From positions 1,900,001 to 1,964,000 of the forward strand of contig NC_089853.1 of NCBI RefSeq assembly GCF_036373705.1: a DNA stretch of 64,000 nt. The letters are read 5' to 3'. This document shows, in pieces, positions 1-11,578 of the stretch; within the stretch, counting starts at the first letter, position 1; each line of letters begins with the position of its first letter. The translations under genes and the position numbers were made by a program. The DNA comes from Amia ocellicauda (Eukaryota > Chordata > Actinopteri > Amiiformes > Amiidae). The notes beneath the pieces are model-generated. The model ran no database searches. It was not told where the DNA came from and saw nothing but the letters and a program-made list of their open reading frames with translations.

Positions 1-45
1 TCTCGTTTGTAAACTTTCTTATGTTCTTATGTTCTAATGATTCAA
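1..45 (+). mobile_element. 3' tail of a CR1-like LINE
   Basis: The first bases match, in sense orientation, the terminal tail of the LINE found on the minus strand at 59084-64000. Both share the TCTCGTTTGTAAACTTTC type end followed by a short TTATGTTCT repeat. The body of this copy would lie outside the window to the left. The call rests on similarity between two places in this window. Confidence 0.6.
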
Positions 46-122
46 TATGTGACAGGCAATACTGGGGAAAAAGAGCAAAGGTGACATCTAGTGGCGAGAG
101 GGGGAAGTGTAACAAGGAAATG

Positions 123-926
123 TCAAACAGGGGACGTGACAGTACCCCCCGCCTGAGGCGCGGCTCTAGCCGCCACAGACTGGCGACACCGGAAACAACC
201 ACGGGGCCAGGGGGCAGGATCTCCGCGATGGGCCTGATGAAAGTCTGAAATGTGGGATGGATAAAGAATATCAGATGCAGGCACCCAAGAGCCCTCCTCA
301 GGTCTGTATCCTTCCCAAGCAACCAGATATTCAAGCCTTCCTCTATGGCGACGGGAGCAGAGCAGTGAGCGAACTGTATAGGCAGGACCATCCTCTAGAT
401 CCAAAGGTGGAGGTGGAGGCGAAACCGGAGGAAAGCTGAGAGCGGGATCGGCGGGCGGAGCTGGGTAAGATCCTACAGGTTTCAACAGAGAGACGTGAAA
501 AGTTGGGGAAATCCAGTAATGTGGTGGTAATTGCAAGCTATAGGAAACAGGGTTAATTTGTCTCAGGAGCTTGAAGGGTCTGATATAATGAGGGCTTCGT
601 TTCTTTGAGGGTAGTTTAAGTTTGATGTCTGGGGTCGATAGCCATTCTTCCTGCCCTGGCTCATATTGCGGTGCCGGTCTCCGGAGACGGTCTGCCTGTG
701 TCTTCTGGTGATGGATGGCTTGCTTGAGATGCGTATGGGCTGTTTGCCAGACTGTGGCACTTCGGCGAAGCCAGTCGTCAACAGCGTGGATATCAGATGT
801 GTCTTCGGTCCATGGAATCAGGAGAGGCTGTCCTATCCTAGGACACATTGGAAAGGAGAGAGGCCAGTAGAGGAGTTTATTAAAGAGTTCTGGGCATATT
901 TTGAACATGGTAAAAACCTGCTCCAA
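123..926 (-). pseudogene. Gypsy integrase C-terminus plus chromodomain (267-aa open frame)
   Basis: The reading frame begins in the linker that follows the integrase core. It includes a YIRPFKLLRQINPVSY-type integrase C-terminal segment, a stretch ending in ISPTFHVSLLKP, a Pro-rich spacer, and a chromodomain near residues 183-222 with the LEYLVAWEGY and SWVP signatures. Chromodomains target integration of this Gypsy branch to heterochromatin. The frame differs from that of the integrase core immediately before it (833-1414), so the polyprotein is broken by a frameshift. The Met at 926 is not a natural start. Confidence 0.8.
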
Positions 927-1414
927 TTCTTCTGGTTATTGCTGCAGTAGGTCCATAGATACCGTCCAATCTCTTGATTTAGTCGTTCAGTCTGGCAATT
1001 GGACTGGGGATGGTAGCCTGAAGAGAGACTTATGTTTACATGCAGAGCTTTAAAGAAGGCAGACCATACCCTGGAGGTGAATTCAGATCCCCGATCGGAC
1101 ATGATGTCCTCCGGCAAATTGTAGACTCTGAAGACGTGATGGAACAGGAGTTCAGCAGTGTCCAGTGCAGTAGGAAGACCTTTAAGGGGAATAAGCTTGC
1201 AAGATATAGAAAATCGATCGACTGCCACAAATATGGTGGTATAGCCCAGGGAGTTTGGCAGATCAGTAATAAAATCAATAGCGATATGAGACCAGGGTCG
1301 ATGAGGTATAGGAAGAGGTTCAAGGAGACCAACAGGGCATTGGTGGGGTTTAGATTGAGCACATGGTTGACAGGCACATGGTTGATCCATTGTAGTCCAG
1401 TGGATGGGAGCCAC
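833..1414 (-). pseudogene. Gypsy integrase catalytic core (broken)
   Basis: The frame shows the end of the HHCC zinc region ([11 protein letters not shown]) and then the DDE core: a first Asp in [12 protein letters not shown], a second in IMSDRGSEF, and the Glu region in [13 protein letters not shown]. This is the expected order for a retroelement integrase. The frame ends at 833 just after the SPFQCVLG signature, and the next frame carries on, which indicates a frameshift. It belongs to the same element as the gag at 3288-2437. Confidence 0.85.
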
Positions 1415-1559
1415 AAAGCAGGTAGAAGGGAGGATGGGTTCTGTAGAAAGCGAGGCAATCTGATTGTCAAATAGTTGTGATAGAGTGTCTGTTTTTGTAT
1501 TCTTAGAGCTTGGTTGGTATGTGAGAATATCCTGGAATCAGGTAAAGAATAAAGAATAA

Positions 1560-2396
1560 AGCATGCTTGTCGTTTCGTGGACTGTATGTATTCGAGATTA
1601 CGGTGGTCAGTGAGTACAAGTTTTGCGTCCTCTAACCAGTGTCTCCAATGTCAGTTTGATGTCCAGAAGCTCACAGTTTCCAATGTCATAATTATGCTCT
1701 GCGGGAGAAAGTTTCTTGGAAGAGAATGTGCACGGGTACAGTTTGGATGGCTGACCGTGTCGTTGAGATAGCACAGAACCCACTCTCAGACCAGGTTAGG
1801 GAACAAGTAGAACCTTTCAGCAGAGATGTGAGAGGGGAAGCAATCGAACTGAAATTACAGATAAAGTGCCTATAAAAGTTGGCAAATCCGAGGAAGCATT
1901 GTAGTTCCTTGATTGTCCGGGACTGCGGCAAGTCCATGATGGCTTTCACTTTGTCTGAACTTTTGATGTGTGTGGTCCAGCATGGAATAGACAGACAATG
2001 AGAAAAGCAGTGCTACCCACAGGCAAGGATTTCGCCAGTTTTCCAGGATATAGTTGGATTGTGATGTGCAAGCCAAGGAAACCAAAGTATGAGAATCCGT
2101 AACCAGAAGGGAGATTTCTTCTATATTGAGAATACTTATTTGGAGACGGAGAGGGACTGTTAGGTGAGAAATACGACCAGTGCTGATAGGTTGATTATCG
2201 ATTGCCTTGATCTGGAGAGTAGGAACACAGGGAAGGAGAGGAATGCTAGTCGAGACACTGTTGCTCTGTGTATGAAGTTTCCAGCTGACCCCGAGTTAAG
2301 TAGAGCAAAAACAAAAAGGGTATTAGGACGCCAAAAGATTTTCGCTTTGATGAGAGTCTGTGCATGGGTAACTAGTGGGCATTGGGTGCTACTCAC
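1560..2396 (-). pseudogene. Gypsy protease remnant and RT connection/RNase H remnant
   Basis: At 2396-2160 the frame carries FALLNSGSAGNFI, the retropepsin active-site loop, but with Asn where the catalytic Asp of DSG is expected. At 1949-1692 it carries [17 protein letters not shown], the conserved connection sequence after the RT thumb, followed by SPLTSLLKG. The intervening RT fingers and palm are absent, so this copy cannot reverse transcribe. The intact-looking LLDSG of the second copy at 55652 supports the reading of the first as mutated. Confidence 0.75.
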
Positions 2397-2436
2397 TGCG
2401 GGATCGCTGGAGGTGCCAGGGTGGACAGGGCAGATG

Positions 2437-3288
2437 TCACGGTAATGTCCCTTCTGACCACAGTAGAGACACGCGCAGTTGAATCCATCCCTGTCTCTCT
2501 TCTGCTGACAGCCATATATGACCCAACTGAATAGTTTTGGACATGGATACAGGTTGGGGCGCTGGCAAAAATCTGGCAGGGCGGCGTGATGCTTCAGGTG
2601 TAGATTGTCTTCGGTCTCGGAAAAGATGATCCAGGCAGACAGCTACTTGAAACAGATCCTCCAAACCAAGATCCTCATCCTGGCAAACCAATTTGGACTG
2701 TAGTTCCGGACGAAGACCTTGTAGAAAGACTGTTAACAACACAAGCTCATCCCATCTGATGCTAGCAGCCAGTGTACGGAACTTAAGCGCATAGTCGGCT
2801 GCCAAGGAAGTGCCTTGTTTTAGCATGAGGAGCTGTTCGTCGGCGTCCCGTCCTTCCACCGGATGATTAAAGACATATTTGAATTGTCCCAGGAATGCAC
2901 TGAGGGAGTGTGTTATTCTTCCTAGCTGCGTCCAGACTGCAGAGGCCCATTGGAGTGCTTTACCGGTTAAGAGCCTAATTATAAAGGCGATCTTAGCAGA
3001 ATCACTAGGAAAGGCTGCCGGCTGATGGGAGAAGTACAAGGAGCATTGCAATAGAAAGCCTTTGCAGCCTTCTGGGGAGCCATCATATTTATCAGGAATG
3101 GCAAGACAAATGGTTTTGCTCTCAGGTGCAGCTGCAGGAGCAGCCACTGCAGTGGTAACTGGAGGAGCAGGTGTTGCCAAGTCAAAATGTCGATCAAGTC
3201 GATCCATCTGATCATGTTTTTCCAACACAAGCTTCTTTGTGGCGAGTGCAGCATGGATATCCATCTGCTCCATTGGGTCCAAAGCCAT
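2437..3288 (-). pseudogene. Gypsy gag polyprotein (capsid region)
   Basis: An open frame from ATG 3288 gives a gag of the Ty3/Gypsy type: an N-terminal coiled segment (residues about 10-35), an Ala/Pro linker, then the capsid core with IPDKYDGSPEGCKGFLLQC and a region resembling retrotrans_gag. A CCHC zinc knuckle (CLYCGQKGHYRDIC) lies at about 2475-2430, but in another frame from the capsid, so gag is frameshifted near its end. The frame is open upstream to 3753 but without gag-like sequence. Confidence 0.8.
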
Positions 3289-3785
3289 GGCGAAGTATTC
3301 TGTAACGGAGAGGCTGCCATAGGTAGGGGACCCAGATGTAGAGCGAGGGGAATCTGAGGACAGATCAGAGGTCAATGGCCAGCAAACAACAGTGTCAAAG
3401 GGAAATCCGAGAGGCTTGGCAAGGAGGCAGATGAGAGGTCTGGGATCAGGCAAACAGTGCAGGGGAGGTAATCCAGAAATCGTGAGTCGTGAAGGAGTAG
3501 CAAAAGTCAGTAACATAAAGGCAACAAAGAGACAAAAGGCTTGGAATTGATACAGGAGCATAAACAATACTTTGCGAAAAGGGAGGGTAAAGGGTTGATA
3601 TAGAGAGGATGTATGGCAGGATGTATGGCACTTACTCATTAAACCGAGCGCTTCTCCAGCGCAGAGCAGCGAGCAGAGACGCGACCAACAGCAGCGTGTC
3701 AGGCCTGCGGGCGTCGCTGCGCAGAACAGGTGCGCGGTGAAGAGGCGGGACACGTTTCTATTGGTAGGACTCTAGATGACGCAAT

Positions 3786-4350
3786 ATAAATCTTTTTGTT
3801 TTTGTGTTTCTCGTTTTGCGTTTGCGTTTTTCTTTTTGCATTTGTGTTCTTGCTTTTGCTTTTGCATTCTGCTTTTTGTTTTTGTGTTTCTCTTTCTGCA
3901 TTTGTGTGGTGCTTTTTGTTTTTGTGTTTCTCTTTTTGCATTTCTGTTCTTCCTTTTGCATAAGTGTTCTGCTTTTTGTTTTTGTGTTTTTCTTGCATTT
4001 CTGTTCTTCCTTTTTCATTTGTGTGGTGCTTTTTGTTTTTGTGTTTCTCTGTTTGCATTTGTGTTTTTCTTTTTGTAATTGCATTCTGCTTTTTGTTTTT
4101 GTGTTCTTCCTTTTGCATTTGCGTTCTGCTTTTTGTTTTTGTGTTTTTCTTTTTGCATTTGCGTTCTGCTTTTTGTTTTTGTGTTTTTCTTTTTGCAATT
4201 GCATTTTTCTTTTTGCATTTGTGTTTCTCGTTTTGCAATTGCGTTTCTATTTTTGTTTTTGTGTTTTTATTTTTGTTTTTGTGTTTTTCTTTTTGCAATT
4301 GCATTTTTCTTTTTGCAATTGAGTGTTACTTTTTGCTTTTGTGTTTTGCA
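3786..4350. repeat. 40-bp minisatellite, T-rich
   Basis: Tandem degenerate units built on CTGCTTTTTGTTTTTGTG followed by TTTTTCTTTTTGCATTTGCGTT. Successive CTGCT marks at 4086, 4126 and 4166 show a 40-base period, with variants elsewhere. Because the repeat has few stops, long open frames exist on both strands (Phe/Cys-rich on plus, Lys/Asn/Thr/Gln-rich on minus). They are composition artefacts. The array ends about 17 bases before the segmental duplication shared by genes A and C. Confidence 0.9.
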
Positions 4351-4366
4351 CTTCAGGGCCACCATA

Positions 4367-5488
4367 GATAACGTCATGTAAATAACCCAATGAGGAAAAA
4401 TAAGTAAATTCTGTGCTTAAAATAACTGACAAAAATGTTCTTAACCTCTTCAGTTTTTTTTTTTTTAAGAATATATATTTTTTCAGTTATATTGCACATA
4501 AAGACCATGACTGGAATTATATTTTTTTAAATAATTACATTAATATTAAATATGCTTAAATGTGTAATATTCCAAAGATACATTACCAAGACATCCTCAC
4601 TTTACACAAACCCATGGTAATAAATGCACAGAGATTACACTATGATATAAGAAAATTGGCCCAACAGAACAAGTGGAAAATAAGTTGATTTAATATGTAT
4701 CAGAAGAAATAACAGTAATAGCAAAGTTTATTTTCAAACAATACAGATGTATATGTAGATATAGAAAAATACAATAAAATCTGCTAAAGGATTAATCCGT
4801 TTACAGAAAACAGGAGGAAATCAACTAAAGTAAGGTACTATTCTTAAATCTCCCAATATTCATTGTTGTCCTTAAAGGGTGTCGGTATAAGAACACCTAC
4901 TTTATCCCACAAGCAGCTGATTTATAAGATGTTTAGAACTGATAAAACCGGTTGTCAGAATTTACAAAAACTGTAAGTGGTATCAAATTACACAGAGCTG
5001 TGAAGCAATAAACATAAGAAAAAACAGGAAGTATCTTATTTTAATGTTAACACAAACTAATCAAATAACCTCAGGCCAAGAATAGTCGTAGCACAGAACC
5101 TCAAGGAAACATGATATTCAAGGGCTCTTTGCAATGTATTGTTTTCCAAGTATTTCCCAAATAGTTTTATTGTGAATAACAGTACATTAGCTCCCAGGTT
5201 GGGTTTGCAATATAAAACAAAGGAGAAAACAGGAAACAATAATAACAGCTCTCAAAGGACAACACTGTTCTTATCTTAGTAAACACAGTCAGTATGGCTT
5301 TCATTAAACTATCAGAAACAGATATTATGTATAACAGATATGTTAATTTGAAACCAATGATTATACAGGCACCTCAATTTTTGTATTATTATGTCAAGAA
5401 TAGATTTGTTTTTAAAGTAAAACAATGTGATGTACCATTTTGGTTTTCGTCTCTAGGTACTCCAGCAGCTAAGACAGTCATCAGTGGG
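4367..5488. other. 3' flank and UTR of gene A, duplicated downstream of gene C
   Basis: No coding exon. The stretch aligns with 37436-37556 and 43019-43902 apart from two small deletions in the C copy (around 43220 and 43282) and the mobile-element insertion there. An AATAAA on the minus strand at 5171-5166 (43585-43580 in the C copy) is a candidate polyadenylation signal 320 bases after the stop. Confidence 0.75.
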
Positions 5489-8400
5489 TCAGAAGTCTTT
5501 TGATGGCAGGGTTGCATACTTAATCTTGGTCGCCTTATTCCTGTAGATCAGCACTCCACACACCAGGGCGACGGCCACCAGGAATGTTCCTGCGATGAAC
5601 ACGACGTTCAGGTTCAGATTCACACTGGAAACTGTGACAAAAAGGAAAAATGTGATATTGAATTTGAGTTTTCATACAGGGAACTTTTATATTCAATACT
5701 ACCAATGAGAATGTATTGTTTTCTGTAGCAAAAGCTTAGATAACCCATGATGGAGTGTCTAACTGTAACCTGTGCCTTGAGCTGTCTATGATTAAGGATG
5801 TGCATAAGCCACAACCCAGCAATACTTCATTTTAATTTTAATTCACAATTGGTTTGATTTTAATTGAAAACCACAATTAAGCGTTTGTTTCAACATTAAT
5901 CAGATGTATAATGTAGACTATCCAAATTATCCAAAATTACCTGCACTGCCCGAGCTCCTGGCTAGACGCAGAGGTCCTTGAGATATGAAGTGTCTCCCGG
6001 TCTCTGCAGACAGTTGTCTCCTGTGACGGTGATGCCCTGCAGTGACACCAGTGCTGCAGCCCTGGGCACACCTTGTGAAGGGATTGCCAGCTTGGCATAA
6101 GATGACTGTACAGCTGATGTACACCTTTAAACAGACAAGGGTCCAGTTAAACACCATTGAATCTGAGGATATGAGCAAATCAGATTTCCAAGCTTTACTG
6201 ACTGAATGATTACTGTGGGGTTGATAAGCAAGCAGTTTTAAGTTATTATTATACAGTGATTCCTTTGACTTTACCTCTGAAAACTGGCCAATGAAGGCGA
6301 AGGCTTCCATTCCAAATCTGTACTGTGTCTGGCTGCTTGGATAGACCACGACCGTGTCATCCTCAACACACCTAGAAAAGAACATCATATGTCATTTACA
6401 AAATATCATGTCAATTCATACCAACACTATTCACTGACACTGACAACAACACTTGTTTTAAACCAAGCTTGTGAAGCTTGTGATAATAAAATAATCACTC
6501 TCGATGATCAAATCATGTGTCTCCAATTTACAAAATGTGGAATAGTGTTGGAATCTAAACAAGTTCGATTTGATCCGATTTTACGTGCGTTGAAAATGAT
6601 ACCAATGAAAAACGACAGGACAACGGACAACTCTTTGGATGACAGACTACAAATGACGTATTGGATCCAGTGTGCCACGGCCTTTACATCTGTATGTGTT
6701 TGCAGTCTTAGGGTCAGTAAATATAAAATGTCATGTTCTTACAATTGTACACTTCTTCATAGTTCCTGTAAAATGTGTGCCTTTAGTTACCCATTTCTAA
6801 TGATGTCATAGAACAAAGGGTCACTGGGGTCATCGTGTGGGGTTGCTCTGCAGGACTCTACAAACAGCTGGGTGTTGGGAATAGAAGATGTTGCCTCAAT
6901 GTCTATGTAGAGCATGTCTCGTAGTTCCACTGTCACTGGGTAGGCGCTGGGGTCAATCATTCTGGTGTACCGATCAGTGCTGAAGAACTCAAACTGATAG
7001 GTGAACTTGCCGAAGCCAGACTCAGTGAACACATAGGGGAGTCTGTGTGCCACGAATTCGAGAGACACATTGCCCTTCTTGGGGTAGGAGCAGGAGAATC
7101 CAATCTCCACTAGATGCTTCCTGGTTATGACTTCTTGCCCAGGGTGATCAAATGATATGATTTCATTCCTAAATATAAGGTTATCTTCAGTTTCCTGCAA
7201 AATGAGAGCAAACAAATACGTGGAACATTAAGAGAACCACTTGAACTCATTAGTTTATCATTTCATATATGTTTTTTTGTTTTTTACTAATGCAGGTCTT
7301 AGATCATATGTGCATATTACTGTAATTAATGCACTTGGAAAGACAGAAACATTATGGAGTGGGGATTAGAAATAGGACTCACAACAAGTTGTGTCCCACA
7401 AGCGTTCAGCGACACAGCCGCAATCACGTGAGTGCTGTTAGATGTCAATGTACAAGATGGGTCAATAAGGCGCAAATAATTCTCATGAAGTCCTTTCATG
7501 GAGGACTTGAGCACGGAAACAGTCATTGTGTTCTCAGTGCATTCAACATCAGCTTCACCTGTAGACCACAAGTCACAAATGCTAATCATTGCCTCATCTC
7601 TCCAATGCTTCTATGAATTGATAAAAAAAAATTATAATCTGAATTTAATTTCTACCAAGCAATTTTGTCTAATATAATGCAGGATTATTCCATGAGTTTG
7701 TATGCATACATTTGCATGGGAAATTGCTATATTTAAAAGCAATTCATGTAACACATTACTAGAATGATACTGTATCAGCTAAAGATTACTATTAATGCAT
7801 TGTTAATAATCTGTGACACATTAATCTGTTTTAAAATAGCTGTGTATAATTATTTTATAAATACATACTCACCGCCATAATGATTTCTTCCCACAACTGC
7901 AACAACGCATCTCAGTTCTGACTGATATCTGAAGATTTCAATTTAGACATTAGACATAATAAATACACAACACAAGGTAAATACAGATATTTTGAATGAT
8001 TGAATGATTTCATACTGACCCGTCAGTGGTCTCTGCGACAAAGCAAAAAGGAACATGTTCATTCAGGTCATTTTCAGTTGGGGTCCAACTGAAAACTGCT
8101 TGGCCCTCCTGACTGTAGCTAATGTAAATAAACGACTTTGTGATATTAAGAGGCCCGCTGATCTTGATGTCGTAAACCCTTTTGGAAGACAAAATTACAT
8201 TGGTAACAGTAATTTAAAAGTAGAAATTCACAGGTGAGAATTCTGTTGTTCCTGTCACAGTGCCTCTTTTTTAATACAAAAAAAGTAATCAGAATTCGTT
8301 ATAATGGAATTACAGTAAGAACATGACACAGATAGCTTACATTGATTGGACAGCTTGTGCTCTGACAGTGAATTGAAATTCTTGGCCAACTGAGACACTT

Positions 8401-11400
8401 AGTAAGTCACCATTGTCTGGAGTTGGAGACAGAAACTCAGGTCTGTATTGTCCAAATGTACAGTCAGGCACAGGATCGTCAACTGAAACACATTGTAGGT
8501 AACACAAAACAACAATTCAAATTAATTTAGCCTCAATATTTACAAAGGTGGAACAGAACACAAATAATGTTCAGAAGAAAAAAAAACATTAGCACCATGG
8601 TAGCAGGCTTAACATTTCTGCTTAATAATTGTGTATATGGCTTCTGTACATATGATACAACTTTTTAATTTGACCATGATGTTCACACAAATATGGGAAT
8701 AGTTGTTGAGAGTGCCTATGTGTAAAAAATGAAATCGATAACATTTATATATTTATCATTCTTATTATAAAGGGTGTTGTGGAAGTCACACACCACAGGA
8801 TATATGACACAAAATGGTTCTAGGTCATGCTTAATTACATTTCATCCCAGAAGAGGTTTGATATGCTGTCTGTTTTGGATAATGCAGAGTTCTATCCTGT
8901 TTCTCCAATAAGGTTGAACATCTTCCAACAGTTCTATTTAAAATAGTGATATATGTTGTACCACTTCTGAACACCCTGTATATTACTGCATAGGTATTAT
9001 TTTAATTTGTAGATAGCATATTTTGATACTACTGATAGAAATACTAAGATGGTATTTTTCTCAAGCATTTTTTCATCGTTCTTTTACAGGTGGTTGTGTA
9101 AGGCTGGCCATATATTCAGTGCCATACCCTAATATTACCAGAAAACACATGATAATTGTAAAGGCGCATAGTAGGAATTCATACCTTGAACAACAAATTG
9201 TAAGGGAATTTTGCTCAAAGGAGACCCATCCCTGTCTCTAATAGTTGGTGAAGCAGTAGAGGCTGTGTACTGTGTTCCCACCATGCCTGTGGTGTTTGTG
9301 GGGGCAGCTGTGGAGGTTGTATTTGGGGCAGATGTTTGCTGCCACCACCACCACCAGCTAGTAGATGTGTTTGGGTAAGGTGTGGTGGTCGTAAGTGGGG
9401 CAGTTGTGATAGGAGAAGAGTTCCACCAGAACCAGCTGGGGGTAGTTGTAGGTGGGTTAGAGGGCATAGCTGGACTGCTCCACCACCACCAGTTGTTTGT
9501 AGAAGTTGCAGGAGAAGAAGGTTGGGTTGCAGGAGGTGTAGACATAGTGCTATAATGTGTGGGGTTGTGACCCTGTCTATGTTGCGGCAAGGGTGATCTG
9601 GCAGATGATGTCCCGTCTTCGTAAGATAATCTGATGTATTGTCTTGGGAAATCCTGCATTATGATCTCAAACCGGTGTATTCTCTTTGATGAATATGTAT
9701 ATGACAAGGTGCATGTGTTCTAGAAAAAAATAGAAACTGTGTTTTATGTTTAAACCCTCTACTTGTTTAATATACAAAAATACAGATCTTAACTCATTTA
9801 ACTTTGTTGTACGTTTAATCTTAACTCATGGAAGATTTTCTTTAGGACGAATCACTGTTCATATACACTTTATGTATCAATGATATATAAGTAGGGTTCA
9901 ATACACAAGATGTTTTCCACTACATCAATTACCCGATGTAAATTACTTTTACAATTACAATTACTTTTATCTGTGAAGTTAAATAAATAGAGAGTTATCA
10001 TATATTTTTTCCATCACTGTGTAAGGTCTGCCTAAAATGGTACATATACATGTTTCTGGTTATTTTTGACTCTTTTTGAGCCTTACCTCATCAAGGTAGA
10101 GATCTGGATGCCTACTGCAGGAATGACATTCTGCATTTTCCCTCAGTCCATACCTACATCTGACACTATCTCCATCTGGATCATGGGCTAATAATCTGTA
10201 GGATACTGGGCAGTTTTGAGGTATCCTGAAAAAATTGAATACAAATCACAGTACTGCCTTCTATAAATTTAAGGCATTGTATTGGCAATTTAAGACATCT
10301 GTTTACAGACTCACATAATCTTTACACTGTGTGTACTCTAATTTATTCAATTTCAAGTCTAAAATTACAATTGCCGATGGAACTGTTCCTATTGACTGAG
10401 TTCAGTTATTCATTCATATTTGTCTACTCAATGGTAGTCACACCTTTCACTTGAATTTTTTTTTGGTAACTGATATAGCTTAATAAATATTAAGGAAGGG
10501 ATATGGAAAGTTTTGACTGTCACTCCAAATAAATCAATGGAGTGTCAGTCCAAAGCTTGTAGCCCCGCTGTTTTAATCAGTTTAATCAGCTGGAATATTA
10601 TTGTGTTATTTTGTCTGAATCAATGTTCATCAAACTCAAAAAATATATATTGAAAAGAAATCAATATATAGATTGATTAATGATATTTGTTAAAAAGATC
10701 ACACAAGAAAATGTTTTCAAAGGATGGGTGTGAATACTTTCAACTGAGTAGAAATTGTTAACCTATGGAAGGCATTGGCATGTTTTTGTTTAAATTATTG
10801 GGAATATCTGCACAACACAATTACTGGAAAAAAACACACCTGATAATAGGGGTGATTGTTGTCACTGGAGATCTGTTAGGTTGACTGGTATCTGATCTTG
10901 TTCCCAGATCTACATGAGTCAAAAGTTGCCAAGGAGCAGTGTCTACTGAATCATAAATCCAGCAGCAGCTAAATTCTCTGTAAAGGGAATAAAACAGATT
11001 AATTTTACATTGTCTACCTCAGTATTGCACAGTTATAAACTTCCAAGACGTGTGGGCTCACTCACCGTAGCTCAAAGGGTTGGTCACTTGGAATGTTTCT
11101 GGTCATGAATCCCTCTGCTTGACACCAGCCGTTTCCTAAGGGATCTTCGTCTATTTTGTTGTATTCAAAATGAACCTTTCTCCCACAGTCGCCAAGACCA
11201 CACGGCCAATAAAACTCCTGATGGCAGCCATTTCTGAAGGACTCCTTGTAGCGGAAGTCCACCTGCACATATAGGCAATGTCAAGAGTAGCCCAAATTAT
11301 CTCTCTATTTCATCTGGACATTTAACAAAAATCTATGAAAAAAGAGGCATACATCAATTAAATAGAGGGAACAGTACTGAATACTCAATCTTTACCCTGA

Positions 11401-11518
11401 AAGATCCATCTGGGTTTCTTCCCTTGGGTGTGAAGGTCATGATCCCACCTTGCAAGTGTGAAGCGAACGATCCAGAGCCCAGACTCAGGCAGAACAGCAG
11501 CAGTGCAGATAGAGGCAT
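5489..11518 (-). CDS. ZP-domain type I membrane glycoprotein, gene A (13 exons, 830 aa)
   Basis: Exons read from splice sites: 11518-11396, 11262-11066, 10977-10840, 10225-10087, 9719-9185, 8482-8341, 8178-8020, 7928-7873, 7558-7383, 7194-6791, 6371-6275, 6124-5941, 5631-5489. Phases agree throughout and the frame closes with TGA. Residues 1-20 are a signal peptide (MPLSALLLFCLSLGS). Residues 42-199 form a Cys-rich N-terminal region. About 250-362 is a Ser/Thr/Pro linker with runs of Trp. The ZP module spans about 500-750, with ZP-N cysteines at ECTEN, PSCTL, NACGT and FSCSY. A furin-like RHRR lies at 755-758, a hydrophobic patch (ISQGPLRLA) near 769, a TM helix at 793-813, and a 17-residue tail. 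ZP modules polymerise into extracellular filaments after cleavage; that role is inferred from the family. The exact orthologue is not recognised. Confidence 0.88.
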
Positions 11519-11570
11519 GGTCGCTGGACCTTGATCATGTCATGTGTAATGAAACCAAGGGTACTGTGGC

Positions 11571-11578
11571 TTTATGTA
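11571..11578 (-). promoter_or_regulatory. TATA-like box of gene A
   Basis: The minus strand reads TACATAAA 53 bases before the start codon of gene A. Gene C has TATAAAA at the equivalent distance (51330-51324, 55 bases), which supports a core promoter giving a short 5' UTR. No experimental start site is available. Confidence 0.45.

Larger units (their letters stand above)
60..3770 (-). mobile_element. Decayed Ty3/Gypsy chromovirus-type retrotransposon
   Basis: On the minus strand, gag, a zinc knuckle, a protease remnant, an RT connection/RNase H remnant, integrase and a chromodomain occur in Gypsy order from about 3288 down to 123. The RT palm with its catalytic Asp pair is missing between the protease (about 2160) and the connection piece (1949). 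Several frame changes separate the domains. A sequence near 77-98 (GCCACTAGATGTCA) also occurs at 55050 at the start of the second Gypsy copy, so bases 60-122 are probably LTR remnant. The upstream LTR near 3300-3770 was not delimited. Confidence 0.85.

Noticed and set aside
3699..4432. Long open frames rich in Lys/Asn/Thr/Gln on minus and Phe/Cys on plus
   Set aside because: They are translations of the 40-bp minisatellite on both strands, with no start context, splice sites or domain.
6389..6811. 140-aa plus-strand frame, repeated at 44803-45225
   Set aside because: It spans an intron of genes A and C on the opposite strand. Its presence in both copies follows from the duplication and not from coding constraint; the two differ by two amino-acid changes from two base changes.
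9336..9596. Plus-strand 86-aa Pro/Arg-rich frame
   Set aside because: It is the antisense of the Trp-run linker in gene A, whose coding strand is supported by splice sites and paralogues.
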